From the NCBI RefSeq assembly GCF_027744825.2, contig NC_071345.1, positions 2,987,501-3,051,500 of the forward strand: a DNA stretch of 64,000 nucleotides. The letters are read 5' to 3'. Made by a program: the position numbers and the translations under genes. The notes under the pieces were generated by a model. That model was not told where the DNA came from, made no database searches, and saw only the letters and a list, made by a program, of their open reading frames with translations. This DNA is from Synchiropus splendidus (taxonomy: Eukaryota > Chordata > Actinopteri > Syngnathiformes > Callionymidae). Of the stretch, positions 36,687 through 49,177 are shown one piece after another (the stretch's first letter is position 1; each line of letters begins with the position of its first letter).

Positions 36687-36712
36687 TGGATGAGGATCTG
36701 CTCCTCTGCGTC
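36687..36712 (+). repeat. 26-bp direct repeat, right copy
   Basis: Exact second copy of 36304-36329, 383 bp to the right of the first copy. Confidence 0.8.
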
Positions 36713-36784
36713 CAAGAGCGTGGGAACTTCCGGCCCGGGTCGGAGCTGTTCAGTTATCTTGTTGAGGGTGGAGATGTGCTGTAT

Positions 36785-36940
36785 GAGGTGGAGAAAGAGC
36801 TGAGCCAGAAGACAGAGCTCTCCACTGACCGCTGGGTTTCTTCTCTCAGCTTTGGGGTGACCAGAAGCACTCCAGTTTCTCTGTCTGGACTCTTAGAGAG
36901 GGAAGCTCAGTCGTCCAGGAGAGACTCAGTTGAGGTCACA
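36785..36940 (+). pseudogene. LINE reverse-transcriptase C-terminal relic
   Basis: The plus strand reads GAGAAAGAGCTGAGCCAGAA, then CAGAGCTCTCCACTGACCG, and later TCGTCCAGGAGAGACTCAGT. These correspond to the KELSQKAKLSIY...SVIREGL-type blocks of a common fish LINE. It is internally deleted and out of frame. It shares a near-identical 25-bp start with the copy at 58985-59230. Confidence 0.6.
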
Positions 36941-36999
36941 AACGCATCAGCCAAAGTGTTTTCATGCAGAATTGATTTACTGACAACAAACTTGACTGC

Positions 37000-39900
37000 A
37001 AATAGTCTGAATTATAAGCTAAAACTATAAACTAAAGAGTCGTTCCTCACTGGTGCTCAGACCTGCACGCAGCCCTCCATTGAAAGGTCCCAAGTGTGTT
37101 CTCATGGAAACAGATATCTGTGATCTTAGATCAGAAGACTCTTGTCCTGATGGCCAGGCAGCTTCCCTCATATTTGCCTGTCGTTCATCCTGGAATGAGC
37201 CGAATGTTTGTCCACTTATTTGGGGAGAACATGACTGTTTTTGTGCGCCGTGACATTACGACCGTCTGATTCAGGGCGTCGTGGTGTGGTGGAAGTCTGT
37301 CCTCTGCGTCCTCGCGTCCTGACTGCTCTCTCAGCAGCCGCCGTCTTCACACTCCATTGCTGCGGTTCCACTCAGCCACAGGGGGGTGTCTGGCCTCCCG
37401 CTGCACCTGACGGTAAATTCCGCCGCTCCTGATGCCTATTGATTCCCTCCTCTCCAGACTCTGGCGGACGCCGCTCGCGCTTTTCCATCTTATCACTTAC
37501 ACCCAGAGCGATGTGACAACTCCTCAGCTTCAATAGCACATCTCCGCCCGTGTTTGTTTGCCAATATGGCTCCCATCCCCGTCTCCTTCCTTTCATCTGC
37601 TCCTGTCACTTCCTTTCTTCTCCGTCACGAGTGTCTCCCTGGAACAAAACCCCCACGCGCTCCGCCTCCGTGTCACCCTTGATCATGATAATGTATGGAG
37701 ATGAGAAATGACTCGGAACCCCCCCGGCACCAGCCTAAATTTAGCTGACCAAGCGTTCACCTCAGCCGCTCATTGACACCAGTAGAACATTGGTGGCTGG
37801 ATCACTTCATGACTTCGCCGCAGCATCAGGTGGCGCTCAGCCAGCCTTAGTTAGCGCCGTCACCTGAATGCGCGTGTTTTTGTTGCCGCACGTCTGGCAG
37901 CGTTTCTCTGGTGTTGTGTCATTGGATTAGCTTGTGGGGAGTGAATGTGTGAGGAAAACAGAGAGTACGAATTGGGTTTTTGGAGCTCAAGTGTAAAGCC
38001 AGGGGAGCGTTAAGCATTCAACATCTGAACATGTGAGTCGGCTGATGTGTAAGGATAGAATCCAGGCCGATGCGTTGTCTTAGTTAAAAGGTTCCGTATC
38101 CAGTCAGAACAAAAACTAGTTCATGAACCGAAACACAGAAGTTCACTTTACTGCGCTAGAAACAAAACTACTTGTGCAGGTTTCTCTCTGTCGTTGACTC
38201 TTTTCTAGGCCGCCGGTTCGCTCGCACAGCTGCTGTGTAGTGAGGGTCATATATTTTTGGTGGCGGGGCCGAGCTGCTAAACGTCTGATTTGTTTATGTT
38301 TTTCCCTTTGCTATTGTGTTCGTCCTTGGACAAGCTAGTTAGCCAGGATAAACATGTGTTTTGCTAGTTAGCCAATTTTTGCTTCCGTTTGGCTTAGTAG
38401 TAGCTTGCAGAGCAAATGGATCTGGCTGCTCGACTGGCTGTCAGACTGAAACCTGCAGCTATCAACAGCTATCGCATGCAAAGATGAGACAGACTTGTAT
38501 ATCCTGCAGAAACTTGGACTAAAGACTGAAGGTAAAAGCTACTGAACCTGTCTAACTATTGAGTCACGTGACTGCACTTCAGTGTTGACTCGTAATACTG
38601 TAAAAAGCCAGACCGAGTCGTTGGTTAACACCTGCGTCTCTTCGCATGATCAATTTGTCATGCTCTTCTGCTAGCATTAGCACACAAGCTTCCACGTCTC
38701 CTTCCTAATTTGTTGTTAGCATTACAGTGCCACTGCAGTCCTGACATACAGTATGTACTGCATCGCTTCCCACCGCGTTCGTCGGATTCATGTGGACGAC
38801 AGAAACTGCTTTGTTTTTGAAGAGCACTTTTAAAGCTAAAATGAAAAAAATTTAATTACTACATTTCCTGAATGTTGAAGCTCAAGTCCCCTCTAAAATG
38901 GGGCTAACCAGTTCACCAGATGTCATTCGCTTTAGCCGCCACTGAATGCGGGACAAGAGCTGGGACGGCTAGCAAAAGCTAAATGGCGGCAGGATAGTGA
39001 AGCAGCTTTCTAATGTGAAGGTGACGCGCTCACTTGTTGCAGCAGGCTATGGGAGGCTGCCTTTAAGTGGGGTGGCTAATTTTTGCTAGCTTCACTAGCG
39101 CTGGCTCGTTCACCAGAATAAACAGCTCAAATGGCTGACAGCCAACAGAAGCTGCTGATACGTTGCTTACATTACAGCTGCTACAGGCTAAATGAGCGCT
39201 ACTTGCCCTGGACCCGCTATCAAGAGGCTCTCCGAACAGCGCGTGTTTGTGTTAGCGAGCTCTGAGCGCTCACTGTCTCCCCTAGATTTCAGCAGCGTAC
39301 GTGACAGAGGAGGATTACAATCTGGGCGCGTGGGCGTCTGTTTTTTGTTTCCCACTTGTGACGAGGCTGTGCATCCTGGCGGCGCACGTGGGAGTTTGTT
39401 TATCGCGGAGACGCATGCGGTCTTTCGGGTTCAGCGCAGCCTTCCTGGTGTGTGTTCGGCGGATGATCCATAAACTGGCTGAGGGCAGCCCGGCAGCCGC
39501 GACTAACCTCTCTCCTTTTGATGATTTAGGAAGCCATCGATTTGACAGTCCTGTTTTGTTTCTCGCCTTTCTCATAAATAGCAGCTCAACTTGCCATCCG
39601 CCCTGCGTGCTCTGTTTTCTCTCCGCTGCAGGCTGTTTGCTCTGACATTTCCTCCACCAGAACGGCTACACGCTGCCTGGAAAATCACTTTCTGCTCTGA
39701 CACAAACCAGCTCGGCCGCCGGTGGAAATGGCAGCTCAGCGAAATACAACAGTCCAATTACGACCGGTAGAATATTCCGTTTTAATGGCGCTGCTGTTTG
39801 TGGATGATTTAACAGCGTTTTTATTAATGAGACGTCAGCGGAAGCATTTTTATCCTCCAAACAAGAAAAAATGAATTGTAGATGAGCAGGTGTCTCGAGG
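37000..39900. other. No gene recognised
   Basis: The sequence is mixed and GC-moderate. A CpG-richer patch at about 39190-39560 has ORFs on both strands, but no domain and no convincing splice sites. No mobile element was identified. Confidence 0.42.
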
Positions 39901-39920
39901 ATCTCTGAGCCGCAAGATGC

Positions 39921-40870
39921 TGAGTCACAGGTGAGGGGCTCATCTGCCCATTGACTCGTTTGAGTCCAACATTGTGCTTGGTCAACTCCTGAATCTCCGT
40001 TGTAGTCGGAGAGGGAGTCGCTCAGGAACATGGCAGGAAGCAGATGGGACTCACAAGCTCCTGTCTAGCAAGGTGCTTAACAGGAAGTGAGTCAGACTCT
40101 GGAGTTCAATCTAACAAGTCAGTTAAATCACAGACATTCCGGTCAAGAACTAAAACAGGAAGCGAGTGTGACACATGAGTTCACTGAACAACGCCAAGCA
40201 AGCTGGACAGGAAGTGACACGGACTCATGATGTCTCAGAAATCTGAGTGATTCACTGTGAGTGGAGTTTGTCTAGAGTCATGGAAACCTGGTCCTCTTTG
40301 TGACACGGATTGGATCAAGTTCCTTCAGGCTTTCAGAAACATCCAGTGTTGAAACAGGTAGTGAGTGTGACTCATGAGTTCAGCAGGGACATAGTCACAG
40401 ATAGTCGCATTCATATTTACCACATTATTCCCACGTGGCAGGACGTATTACCAAAGTTTGAAGGTTTGAACCGCACAAATTCATGTCTGAGACACGAAGC
40501 CGGAAAAATGGTCTCGCGAGTCGCCATTAAACTGAGTCTGAATCACACATTTTAGTATTCTCACCTGTCACAATCTAGCTGAGTCTCATACAGCTGAGTG
40601 AGTCTTACTTACTTACTACCTGGGTGAGTGTGACTCATAGCACTGCACAGAGTGCCAGTCGTTTCACAGGAAGTCAGTCGTACTCATGTAGTTGTTTTGT
40701 GATAGTCGCTGTGACTCGCTGAATCACACACGTCTGAGTGAGTCCCAGCGTCTCGATGACGGTGGTTGATTGATCTCAGTTACGTGACTCATGACCGTCC
40801 ATGACTCTCCCAGCTAATGAAGATAGCAGACTTGCCAGTCCGTAACGAGTCAGAGTCGCGTTGCGATCAA
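39921..40870. repeat. Degenerate repeat field enriched in TGASTCA words
   Basis: Phrases of the form ACAGGAAGTGAGTGTGACTC(ATGAG) recur irregularly, for example at 40080, 40160, 40205, 40355, 40620 and 40675. Exact AP-1-type heptamers (TGAGTCA or TGACTCA) occur at 39921-39927, 40088-40094, 40368-40374, 40631-40637 and 40785-40791, alongside many one-mismatch forms. It may be a decayed minisatellite or a regulatory cluster. The recurrence is seen; function is inferred. Confidence 0.45.
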
Positions 40871-41454
40871 TCTGTCGACTCCATTTCAAGGGTCTGAATT
40901 CACCGGCCTGGTGTGAGGAGGCTGCGTCACAGACAGTGACTCTGCCCTCACGTGAGGCCCCCTTCAGTGTGAGAGCAGTGAACAGCCCGAGCAGCTCAGG
41001 TATTCAAACAGACATGAGTGTCCTGGTGTAATTGAAAAAGCTGTTTACCACTCAGAGACCTTGATGAGTCCCAGAGCGATGCTCCAGCTGAACAAAGCGG
41101 CGGCGAGAGAGGACGTTGTTAGCGCGGCTCATTCATCCCTTGCTTGGAGAGAATGAAACACTCCTGCAGGATGGAGATGTCGTGACCTCGTCCTTCAACG
41201 GTTCCTGGAGGCTGGATTAACAAGCGCTCGGCGGCTGTTTGTGGATACATATCTGCAGTTTTCAGCCCCTCGATTTTCTCTTCCATCGTTTCTGTCAGTA
41301 ACGTTTAGCAACATTTGTCTTTTTCTTCGCTCAGTATTGTGACGCTCCTGTCAGCTTTACATGCGCTCTGTCTGTTTTTAGCAGTCCAGCTCAACAACAT
41401 GTGTTGTTTCTAGTCTGCTTCCCTGCGCTCTAACCTTTGTCGCGCCACTTCACT

Positions 41455-42320
41455 TTTCGCCTTAAATTATTCTTTTATTTCTTTATTTTCTTACCATAAT
41501 TAGGCATTATTTTTCCTCATTACTCATGTTTCTTTCATACTTTGTCCATTTCTCACTGCACCATTCTCACTCAGCTCAGTCTTTGTCTCCACTCGACTCG
41601 CTTCCGTTTCTCTTGGATGCCACTTCCTGCTGTTTGTGACGTGACAAAACAATCAATTCAATTTACAGAAGTTTTTTTTTTTTTTTTAACCCAACACATT
41701 TGTTCTGCCGCAATATTTTATGTCTTACGTTGTGTGTTGTTTTCTCTGACTGGTTGCAGACTGTCATTATGTTGCTGGAGCTTCGGTTATAATTTGTACT
41801 ATTTCTGTATTTTAACTTTTTAATTATTTCTTAATATATTTTTATAACTTAAAAAAAAAAACTTTCCACGGTGGTCCATTTCTCCCCAACTTCTTTTTTA
41901 ATTTTTTTTATTTCATGCACCACTTATCAATGCTTTTTTTCCTTCAATCTAGCAATGTTTACTTTTTTTTTTTTAATTATTATTATTATTATTTGCATCT
42001 TTTTTATCATTATAAAAAAAAAACCTTACCCTACGGGTTAATTTTTTCCCAAATTCTTTTTTCAATTTATTCCCAGTACCACGTATTGCAGTTTTTCTTT
42101 CAATCTGTCAATGTTTAAATGGGTTTTTTTTTTTATTAAAACTTATAAAACCCTTTTCCCAGCTTATTATTTTTTTTATTTCCTATACTACTTTTTACTC
42201 TTTATACTCAGTTTTTTTCCTTCAATCTGTCAACTATAGTTTTTTTTTCTCTGATGGTCAATATGTGTATTAATTTCTAACTTTATTTTAAGCTGTGATT
42301 GGGTTTCTGTCTATTTCCGT
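41455..42320. repeat. T-rich low-complexity block
   Basis: Long T runs (for example near 41673-41688, 41959-41973 and 42124-42134) and ATT repeats (about 41975-41992) dominate. Loosely repeated phrases such as CTTCAATCTGTCAA (about 42100 and 42220) suggest slippage-driven local duplication. There is no coding potential. Confidence 0.7.
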
Positions 42321-43189
42321 TTCTCTCTGTCAGCATTTTTATTCATTGATTCTTTGTTTTGTGGCGAGTCATTTGAGACTCACGGGTTCACTCCTGGAAG
42401 AGCACGTCTGGGTCATAAGCAAGTTGCCTGGTGACGGAGCAGGTTAAAAAAAGACTCACCCGGAGTCGCCTGACATGTGAAGTCCCTTCTGGGTCGGGCT
42501 AATTGAAAGGCGCCGTCTGCCCGGCGATTGGAGCTCCTCAGGAGGGCCGGCGAGAGCCGGACGTGGCTCACCTTGCTCCGGGACACGCTGCCGGCAGAAT
42601 GGTAATCATCAGAGGGTGGAAGGGAATTGAGGACAGACTTGAATGTATCATTTTGTGAAGCCTAAATTAAATCTGAGCAGACGGGAGCCCGAGCCTTTTC
42701 CCTCGGAGGACCTGGTTTCCGTGCAGGATGGAGCGAGATGGAAGTCGACTGTCAGCATGAGAGGGCTTTAGAGGAGAAGCAGCGGCGTGAGCCTGGGAGG
42801 ATGAGTTGGAGGATTAGGAGGAAGGAAAGAAGTTTGGGGGAGGAAGATGAAGCCAGGCAGAAAGACAGGAACGCATGGAGACAGAGGGGCCACGTGGCTT
42901 TTTTCCAATAAAGCCAACCGGCTCAAATTGGAATTTGAAAAGAGCTTCTGTGGAGTCCAGGAGCGAGCGCTGCGGCCGGCCGGCGTGGGGCTCAGAAACA
43001 GACCTGCGGCTGTGTCCGCGTGTCAGTCCATCACTGCTCTGTGGCTCCAACTGTGACGCTGGTGTCACTTTCCTGAGGGCACTTTTCTGGCCCCTGTACA
43101 TCACCAGCGTCTGCTCGCACTCGTCCATGCTCTGCTTCCTGTCTCTGCCACTTTTGTTCATGCCCAGATCATTTTAATCCTCACAGTAA

Positions 43190-43660
43190 ATGATGTTTCT
43201 TTCTTCAAAAATATAAAAAATATTTCATTTTCATATTTTTATTTATATATTTTTTTTCTTATGTCAATACATATAAACATAACATATTTTTTTCCTCTCA
43301 TGATCCACTTGCTTTTGCTAACGCTGTGCAATGATTTATTTATTTATCTGTTTGTTTTTTTTCTCCTTTAATGGATTGGCTCTTGCTCATCTACTTTTCA
43401 AATAGAGTGGAACCCTTTATTAAATGATGCATATTAGACGCGTCACATGACAACAAGGTGTTGAATCAAAATTTTGCTGTCAAAAAATCTCTATAATTCT
43501 CACTGTCTTACATTGTATCAACATTTTTTAATATGAATAAGGATTTTAATAATAATAATACATATTTTAAACATTCTTTTCAACTTATTTAAAAAATAAA
43601 TCAATAAAATCAACAGAAACTTTATGAAACTTCACTAAAATGAATATAAAAATGTGATTC
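43190..43660. repeat. AT-rich low-complexity block
   Basis: Runs of TATTT, ATTTATTT and AATAATAAT without ORFs. Nothing functional was recognised. Confidence 0.6.
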
Positions 43661-44099
43661 ACATTTTAAGCCCAAATTTAAGTACTGTGATAGTATTTTA
43701 TCATAGGACAAGTCACAGCACATCCTCAGTATATGTAAATACATGTGCTGAGAAGAGAAGACGACTTTCGCAGACTGGTCTTGGCAGGAACCAGAGCTGG
43801 AAGTGACGGTTGGAAGTGACGGGGGTCTCTTCAAGGTGGTCGAACATGTTGCCAGGCAAAACCCAGCAGCTACCGAGCGGGGGACAGGGACAGGGGACAG
43901 CGGCGGCTAATTGTCGGGCTAATGAGCGCGTGCCAGGCATGTGGCTAACATGTGACGTGTGAGCAGCAGCTCGACTTGTGCTGCTGTGATGTGGAGCTCA
44001 GCTCTGATGTCACGTTCACACTCTGGCGCCGGAATGTCTTGTCACACGTGGAGAGGCTTTCACTTTCACGCTCAGATCAGACGTGGACCAGTGTACTGC

Positions 44100-44620
44100 T
44101 TTAATATATACGGTACGACAATACGCCTTCAGTACTGCACACGCCGGTCCTCAGAACTGCACGTCAATAATCTTAAACATTGCTCCATGCTGTACACACA
44201 ATACAAGACAATGCTACACTATCCTATGCTACACGATAGTACACTGCTATACAGTATAATATACATAATATACTTTGTACGACACTAGCATTACTATCTG
44301 ACGTAGTACTTCGTTACACCATTTTTAATATATAGCAATGTATCGTATCGGCACTTCTGTATCACGATACGTATCATAGCATAAGATACCTGCCAATACA
44401 CAACCCTACATGTAATACCATATCGTAGTAATACTATATGTAGTACTTTGTTCCACCATTCTTTACTGCATTAGACAACGCTGAACTGCTCTATTACACA
44501 TTGCTTGATCATACAGTAAATATGGCACTGCACTACACTGTCCTTTACTATACTAGACTGTACTATCCTCAACTACACCTCACTGCTCAACTCCATTTTT
44601 TTGCACTATACTACACATTC
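44100..44620. repeat. Degenerate TAC/CTA-rich repeat with 'cgatacgtatc' motif
   Basis: Short words such as CTACACTA, ATACTATA and TACACAC recur. Positions 44335-44410 contain GTATCGTATCGGC, CACGATACGTATC and CTGCCAATACACAACCCTAC. This phrase set is common in fish interspersed repeats. It has no coding capacity. Confidence 0.45.
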
Positions 44621-45639
44621 TTTTCTTTATTAAATGATGGTTTACCACTGCTTCTTTGACTTTGTTAGTACTTCCTGTTTTCTGTTGTTTACCAGCAGAG
44701 TGATGTTGTGGTTCACCTCTATCGTCCTGCCACCTCCTCACTTATTGCATGGATATTTGGGATCGTCTGCCTCTAGATTTATCCAGAAACTTGTACTGGA
44801 CTCTGTGTTACCTTTGAATTTCTGATTTGTTGCTCTGGTTTTCTGTCACATGACACAACAGTGTACAGTACTGGACTGTTCAGCTTCCGCTGTACTGCAC
44901 AACACCATTCTCCCGAGGTCAAACTCCAGCTTTTGTTTTTAGGGTTTTCCATGACTCATGCTGGACCAGAGGCGTGGGTCGGAGATCATCTGACTCTGCT
45001 CCAGTTGTGTTGGTGCGAAGAAGCCCAGGTGGAGTCGTGAGCTCCGCTCTGAGTCACCGTCCAGCGACTCGAGTGCCGTGTTGCTGTACCTCACGCTGTG
45101 TGTTGTTGTGGTCGAACACGCATCTTAGGAGAACTTGTTTACAGCGGGTCTGACTCACCAAAACACCCTGCCGCGGCGGCGTCTCCGTGGGTGGTGTTTC
45201 ATTCCTCTGCGAAGCCACGCGGCGAGGGCGGCGTCATTACCGCACCGAGGCAGCGGCCAGTCAGCCGTCCGTTTGGCAGCTGTCTCTCCTGCTCAGTGTG
45301 AGCGTGTCAGGGCTGTGTTTTACAGCTTGGTTGCAGTGATGAACAGGAGGCCGCCTCACCTTGACTCTTTGAACTCTGCTTTATTTCTCCCTAAAAGCGC
45401 CTGAGGGGAGCAGAGTGGCGTGTCTGCTGAATGATGGGCACAAACACACAGGCTCCAGACCTTGGCTGTGGTGCAGAGGGCGTCTCGTGAAGTCGCTGAC
45501 CCAAAAAGACAAGTCCTCTTTCAGTCAGGGACGTCAACTGTTCTCACATTACTCTTTTAATTGTATATTTTTACACCGTTGTTTGCTGTTGAGACACTAA
45601 GGGATGTTTCAAGATGACCAAAAATACAATAAACAGGAT

Positions 45640-45886
45640 AAAATAATTATCTTGATGTGAATCTTAAATGTTTTTTTCAATCAAATAAATGATCTTGTGA
45701 ATAAGTTTTTTTTTTTTTTTAACTTTTTTTAATTTCATTGTTGTTTATTTAATTATTATTTTGCAATCATGTAGCTTGATAGAGTATTACATTCACTTTC
45801 TCTCCTTATAATTATGACTTGTGCCAAAAATGATAACTTATAATTTCAATTATAATCAATAACAATGAGTACTAATATAATAAAAT
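45640..45886. repeat. AT-rich low-complexity sequence
   Basis: T runs (about 45706-45721) and ATTATT phrases with no ORF, leading into the foldback element. Confidence 0.6.
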
Positions 45887-45900
45887 GTTATTTTTAAAAA

Positions 45901-46065
45901 TCGTTTATTCGAACAATATTGGTGAATCAGAAAGGTTGCATCTTAAATAATAGTATATCCTAAATCCTAGTAATATATATGTATATTTATATATATATTA
46001 TATATATATATATATAATTTAAGATGTCACCTATTCTGATTCACCAATATTGTTCGAATAAAAGA
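45901..46065. mobile_element. Foldback (palindromic) MITE-like element
   Basis: The left arm 45901-45948 and right arm 46017-46065 are inverted copies, with a perfect 28-bp core at 45905-45932 paired with 46034-46061 (contains GAACAATATTGGTGAATCAG). They are separated by a 68-bp TA-rich loop that is itself self-complementary. The transcript or single strand would form a long hairpin. Outward similarity fades in T and A runs, so termini and target duplication cannot be fixed. Confidence 0.7.
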
Positions 46066-46189
46066 TTTTTTTTATCAAAATCTGAAAAAAAAATCTTGAC
46101 ATTTTTCTTAGCCTTTTTTGGCTTTTAATAAAGCAACTACAAAACTGGCTCACAAAAACACGTAAGAGATAAAACAAATAAAATTGATC

Positions 46190-46330
46190 TTCACTTTTTA
46201 TTTCATTTTTTTATTATTTATTATTTTATTATTTTTATTTTTTATTAATTTTTTTATTATTATTTATTTATTATTTTCACCACATTTCACATTATCATTC
46301 ACAGGTCTTTATTTTGATTTCATTTATGTA
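46190..46330. repeat. TTATT-rich low-complexity sequence
   Basis: Almost pure T/A with TTATTATTT units. Non-coding. Confidence 0.65.
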
Positions 46331-46339
46331 TGTATTTGT

Positions 46340-48730
46340 TTACACTTAGCATCAGTGTAACTAGCCAACAGTTAGCGCTTCGTGACGGTGTGTAAGTGAA
46401 CCGATGTTTTTAAAAGCTTTGCAGCTTCCATATCATTTGAGCGTCATTTCTCATTTTCCCAGAACACTGGTGTGGTCTGACCCGTCTCTCTCTCCCTGCT
46501 GAGACACAAATGAGAGGCGTCACTGTGCTGGCTCCTCAGCACATTCTCTAATGGCTTTGTGACAGTTCCCTCCTCTATTTCATCTGGAGCTGACGCGCCG
46601 AGGACCAGGGGCTGCTGCTGAAGCAGAAGGGTTGTTAGCCAAGGTGTGGGCAGGAGAAGCATCCGCTAGCTCTGACAGTGTCGTGTGAGGAGGCGCCCCG
46701 ACTCCGTCTTTCTTCCTTCACACCGTCGTGTTGCCTGACTTCAGGCCGTGGAATGTTTCGGGATTTTTGTAGTTCAATTATCAATGCTAACCGTTAGCTT
46801 CCAAGTCTTTCCCTGTTTTTCTCTCAAAAACAATCTCCATGAAGAGCAACGCCCTACATGGAAGATTGCGACCATATATATGTTTTATATATAAGGAATA
46901 ATTTACAAAAAAAAATAGTCTGTAGTTGGAGAAAAAAAGGTCACTGAAAACCGAAAAAGCTACTGAATACGCGAACAAACAATAAGTCGAGACAGAAAAA
47001 AAAAGTATAAAAAATACCTTTGAAAAAAAATCAGATGAAAAAAAATGCCAACCAAATAATAAAAAAATAAATAAATAAAGTTTTAAATAAAAAACATGGA
47101 ATCCCAAAGAATTTCTTATGAATAATAATAATAATGTGTATTAAATGTATTTCTATATTTTGTCTCCGTATGAAGCAGACTCAACAGTGAGAAACTGTGA
47201 GCAAGTGAGGACAGACTCCACGTGTTGTAACTGTGGAAGCAAGACAAAAGTCAACTTGGAAGAATCAAACCGCAGCTGCTCATTATTTCACGTCCTCGTT
47301 GACTCCGAATGTCTGACTGATGGAAAAGTCATTTTGGCTGTAATGAGAACAGGAAGAGTCGGCGGCGCGCTGACACAGGTGAGGCCACGTCTTAATAACC
47401 CTGTGGAAGCAAGTGAATAATAACCGCAGGAGCTCGTGCCCACACTCGCCTGATGGACGCCAGAATACGGAGCAGTCATTCCTGCCGCTCCATGTTGCTG
47501 AGGTGTCTGGCTCAATCTGGTTTTACCTTGCGCCACCTCGGCAAATAGAGACTTGCTAGCTTATTAGCACGGAATCATTTCCAAACTTTCCTCCTCCGGG
47601 CCCACATCCCCCCGATGCCCCGCCCCACTCAGGCCACGGCCCGAGCCTCTCAACACTCTGACAGGAAGTTACGCCTCTGCCTCTGATCGAGACGTGCGGC
47701 TGTTTAGCTCTAAAAGATTCCATTAATCTTGCGATCGATGCGACGAGGACATTCAGGTGAACATCAAAGGAGAACGTCAAAATTATACCTCATTTCAGGA
47801 GCCGGCACTCACGACCTGATTCTTTCAATTGTTAGAGAAGATGGAGTGTCTGTTTCGATTGTGTCTGAAATCAAGTTGAGTGAGCTTCGTGCCATCGATC
47901 ACTTCGCCTCTCCTTGGTGAGAGACATCGTTCTTTGATTTCATTTGTTATTCTCCAGCCATCCATCATTTCTGAACACTTGCAACCACTTACTGAATGTT
48001 CCTCTCCTGACGCAGTGTTTGGAACCTCCTGATGGACCTGCTCCCAGAGCTTCTCTGAAATACTTCAGTCCTTACTTGTACTTTTACTCCCGCGTCCGCC
48101 TCCATATCTAGCATGACACGTCATCGACAGCTAAGCTAAACTCCACCCTGCTGAAGAAAACCACCATTAGCGTTGCCATGCTAACCTCGGCTCCTTCACT
48201 AGTGCTGGGTTTTCATTCCGTGTTTACAAAAAAGTCAGCGATATTGAAGAGGTTCTCATCAGCGGGGGAAACGCTGGCGCCATTTTGTGACCTCGCTGAA
48301 GGGACGACGCGCTGAAGCAGTGGAATTAGCGACAATATCGGCCAATTTGTCAGTGGTTTTTGAGGACGAGAGCAGCTTCATGTGATCTTGTTTTGATTCC
48401 AACCGCGTTGTTGTGACTCAGACTATTGTGAGAGGATGAAGTGTCTGAACGGATCGACACGGAAGGCTAATGTAAATGGAGGGTCAAACTCTCTTCAGAA
48501 GGCTCAGCGCCACGATACACGTCATGCGTTCGGGTCAGCAGTGCGACTGACTGGGTCGAGTGTTGACGCCTCCTCACCCATGTCTTTGATAGATTCTCTG
48601 CTGTTTTGATAGGTAGCTTCTGTCACCACTAAAAGGGATTCTGACTCACGTGTGTTTACTTTCATCACCTAAAAGTCTAAAGCGACTCCTCAAACAACTT
48701 GCGTATGAGGAGCCCTGGTAGCCAATGGAA
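46340..48730. other. No gene recognised
   Basis: Includes an A-rich block at about 46840-47150. ORFs are short and unrecognised. Nothing else stands out up to the CTCF-like site before the retrotransposon. Confidence 0.42.
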
Positions 48731-48737
48731 ATACTTT

Positions 48738-48752
48738 GCTGCCCTCTGGTGT
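48738..48752 (-). promoter_or_regulatory. CTCF-like motif near retrotransposon
   Basis: The minus strand reads ACACCAGAGGGCAGC, matching 14 of 15 positions of the CTCF core (only the first base differs). It sits about 220 bp outside the 3' LTR. This is the best such match I noticed in the window; occupancy is not known. Confidence 0.45.
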
Positions 48753-48967
48753 TTAATACATTACAATACACCACTGATGTCGACTACAAGATCGTATTTT
48801 GAACCACACAACTCAGTTTGACGCGTTTTAAGGCATTCCACAGTTAGAGGCCTGGTTTGCTTTGAAACTAAATAAACAAATAGTAGTTCACAATTTTATG
48901 TTGTGTGTCGTCTTCAAGGAATCGTTTTGATCATATGTTCGCTTTTTATTATATGATTGCAAAATAA

Positions 48968-48971
48968 TAAT
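48968..48971. other. Target-site duplication, left copy (TAAT)
   Basis: TAAT immediately outside the left LTR equals TAAT at 54780-54783 outside the right LTR. Ty3-type integrases typically produce short duplications of about 4-6 bp. The flanking host DNA is AT-rich. Confidence 0.85.
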
Positions 48972-49163
48972 TGTAGCCGAGCTGTTCTGCAGAAGAGGAA
49001 TTGAGGACTCAAGAACTAGATTGTTTCATTGAACAGCGGCCCCGAACGTTGCCGCTCCTTTATTGTCAACACCAATCAACCGTTCCACATTTCCGTTACC
49101 CCTCCAAAATAAAACGGACCCGCGCGTAGCGACAGAGACAAACAACAAATATAACTCCTTACA
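48972..49163 (-). repeat. 3' LTR (192 bp)
   Basis: Begins TGT and ends ACA in either reading. Identical base for base to 54588-54779. In element orientation it carries GTTATATTTG, a possible TATA-like element, and AATAAA (reverse complement at 49059-49064) as the likely polyadenylation signal. Confidence 0.97.
49059..49064 (-). terminator. Polyadenylation signal AATAAA in 3' LTR
   Basis: TTTATT on the plus strand is AATAAA in element orientation (context GACAATAAAGG). It is the only such hexamer in the LTR that would serve to end the genomic transcript. The identical copy in the 5' LTR is at 54675-54680. Confidence 0.55.
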
Positions 49164-49177
49164 GTTCTCCCCCCCTT
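49164..49177 (-). other. Polypurine tract
   Basis: In element orientation AAGGGGGGGAGAAC directly abuts the 3' LTR. Such tracts prime plus-strand DNA synthesis in LTR retrotransposons. The C that ends it is a minor departure from pure purine. Confidence 0.85.

Noticed and set aside
40080..40870. CRISPR-like array
   Set aside because: The recurring units are irregular in length and spacing with no conserved spacers, and the sequence is eukaryotic.
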